Source: Candidatus Aegiribacteria sp. (GTDB lineage Bacteria; Fermentibacterota; Fermentibacteria; Fermentibacterales; JCC-6). From it: 41,296 nucleotides of DNA. The position numbers and the translations under genes were made by a program. The DNA lies in contig JAUVLV010000023.1 in the NCBI GenBank assembly GCA_030600545.1, positions 1-41,296 on the forward strand. Reading direction: 5' to 3'. The notes beneath the pieces are model-generated. The model made no database searches and had not been told where the DNA came from. It was given only the letters and a program-made list of their open reading frames with translations. This document shows positions 40,760 to 41,296 of the stretch, one piece after another (the first letter of the stretch is position 1; every line of letters starts with the position of its first letter).

Positions 40760-41296
40760 ATGATAGATAATGCCCGGATGCAAGACCTGACCCTGCAGGT
40801 TCGGCTGGATGTGCTTGAGATGATTGCGGCAGCTGGAAGCGGTCATCCCGGCGGGTCTTTTTCAGCGGTTGAGATACTAGTTGAGCTTTACTGGAATGTA
40901 CTGAATATCCGTCCCGGTGAGCCACAATGGAAGAAGAGAGACAGGTTCATTCTCTCAAAGGGTCACGCATGTCCCGCCCTTTACTCCGTTCTTGCCAGAA
41001 GGGGATATTTCGATCCTTCGGAGCTTCTGACCCTCAGGCAAATGGGCTCCCGGCTTCAGGGGCATCCGAACATGATCGACCTTCCAGGGCTTGATGCCTC
41101 CACAGGCAGTCTTGGGCAAGGTCTTCCAATAGCATGTGGCATAGCCCACGGGATGAGGCTGAAAGAGAGTAAAAGCCGCGTTTACTGCCTGCTTGGTGAT
41201 GGAGAACTCCAGGAGGGAAGTGTCTGGGAGGCGGCAATGACCGCATCTCACTACAAACTGAACCATCTTACAGCAGTAGTAGACAGGAACCGTGTG
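40760..41296 (+). CDS. Transketolase N-terminal subunit, 3' partial
   Basis: ATG 40760 opens a frame that runs to the window end (179 residues seen). GSGHPGGSFSAVEILVELYW, RDRFILSKGHACPALYSVLA, ASTGSLGQGLPIACG and the thiamine-diphosphate motif LLGDGELQEGSVWEAAM mark the transketolase pyrophosphate-binding half. The compact start (DLTLQVRLDVLEMI) is that of split transketolases, where this ~270-residue N-subunit is followed by a separate C-subunit; the rest is outside the window, so a full-length protein is not excluded. Supplies pentose/erythrose phosphates in the non-oxidative pentose phosphate pathway. Confidence 0.93.
   Translation, partial: MIDNARMQDLTLQVRLDVLEMIAAAGSGHPGGSFSAVEILVELYWNVLNIRPGEPQWKKRDRFILSKGHACPALYSVLARRGYFDPSELLTLRQMGSRLQGHPNMIDLPGLDASTGSLGQGLPIACGIAHGMRLKESKSRVYCLLGDGELQEGSVWEAAMTASHYKLNHLTAVVDRNRV

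Overview
The window is a gene-dense (about 93% coding) bacterial chromosome segment with no phage, transposase, CRISPR or plasmid genes. It suggests a diderm bacterium of the FCB superphylum or a related candidate phylum (Fermentibacterota-, Eisenbacteria- or WOR-3-like). The grounds are lipoproteins with Asn-Pro-Phe near the acylated Cys, a secreted subtilase with a C-terminal FlgD/Por-sorting-like domain, outer-membrane barrels ending in Phe, LpoB-like lipoproteins and a TonB/PEGA protein. The phylum is an inference from protein style. The standard genetic code fits. Start codons are unusually mixed: at least five well-supported genes start at TTG, several at GTG, and recX probably at ATA.

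Layout. 1-2993: the end of a coiled-coil protein, a membrane-anchored MtfA-type metallopeptidase, a REC-GGDEF diguanylate cyclase, and convergent pyrE. 3074-9974: an envelope block with a TPR/PEGA/TonB-type protein (minus), an NTF2-like lipoprotein, a subtilase, a barrel protein and an Ig-like lipoprotein; three of these carry Asp/Asn/Gly calcium-loop motifs. 9981-14185: a small membrane protein, dtd, maf, a DUF3795 protein whose last codons lie in a palindromic repeat, tRNA-Ser(GGA), a TPR/acidic/AIM24-like protein and tRNA-Ala(CGC). 14277-23217: a membrane-tethered degenerate PP2C, the long-form SRP RNA, then a tightly overlapping run dnaX-ybaB-recR-pgsA-pgpA-pncC-thpR-recA-recX-hypothetical-yidD-TPR protein. 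23438-31266: the classic rplM-rpsI-rpsB-tsf-pyrH-frr-uppS-cdsA-dxr-rseP order, linking ribosome, isoprenoid and envelope genes. 31311-37632: a second envelope block with a small lipoprotein (minus), a 1003-residue metallopeptidase/propeller/barrel protein, a secreted zinc-ribbon plus FGE-like protein, an LpoB-like lipoprotein and a COG3014-like lipoprotein. 37635-41296: deoC, a hairpin, a 29-residue membrane miniprotein (minus), a PcrA/UvrD helicase and the start of a split-type transketolase N-subunit.

The housekeeping genes are ordinary. The points of most interest are the palindromic repeat that ends a gene, the pseudophosphatase upstream of the SRP RNA, the secreted FGE-like protein next to the LpoB/COG3014 pair, the recX start, the miniprotein, YidD with an export-like N-terminus, and the long basic tail on ribosomal protein S2. 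Hairpins followed by a T-run were not found after any transcription unit, so termination may lean on Rho.
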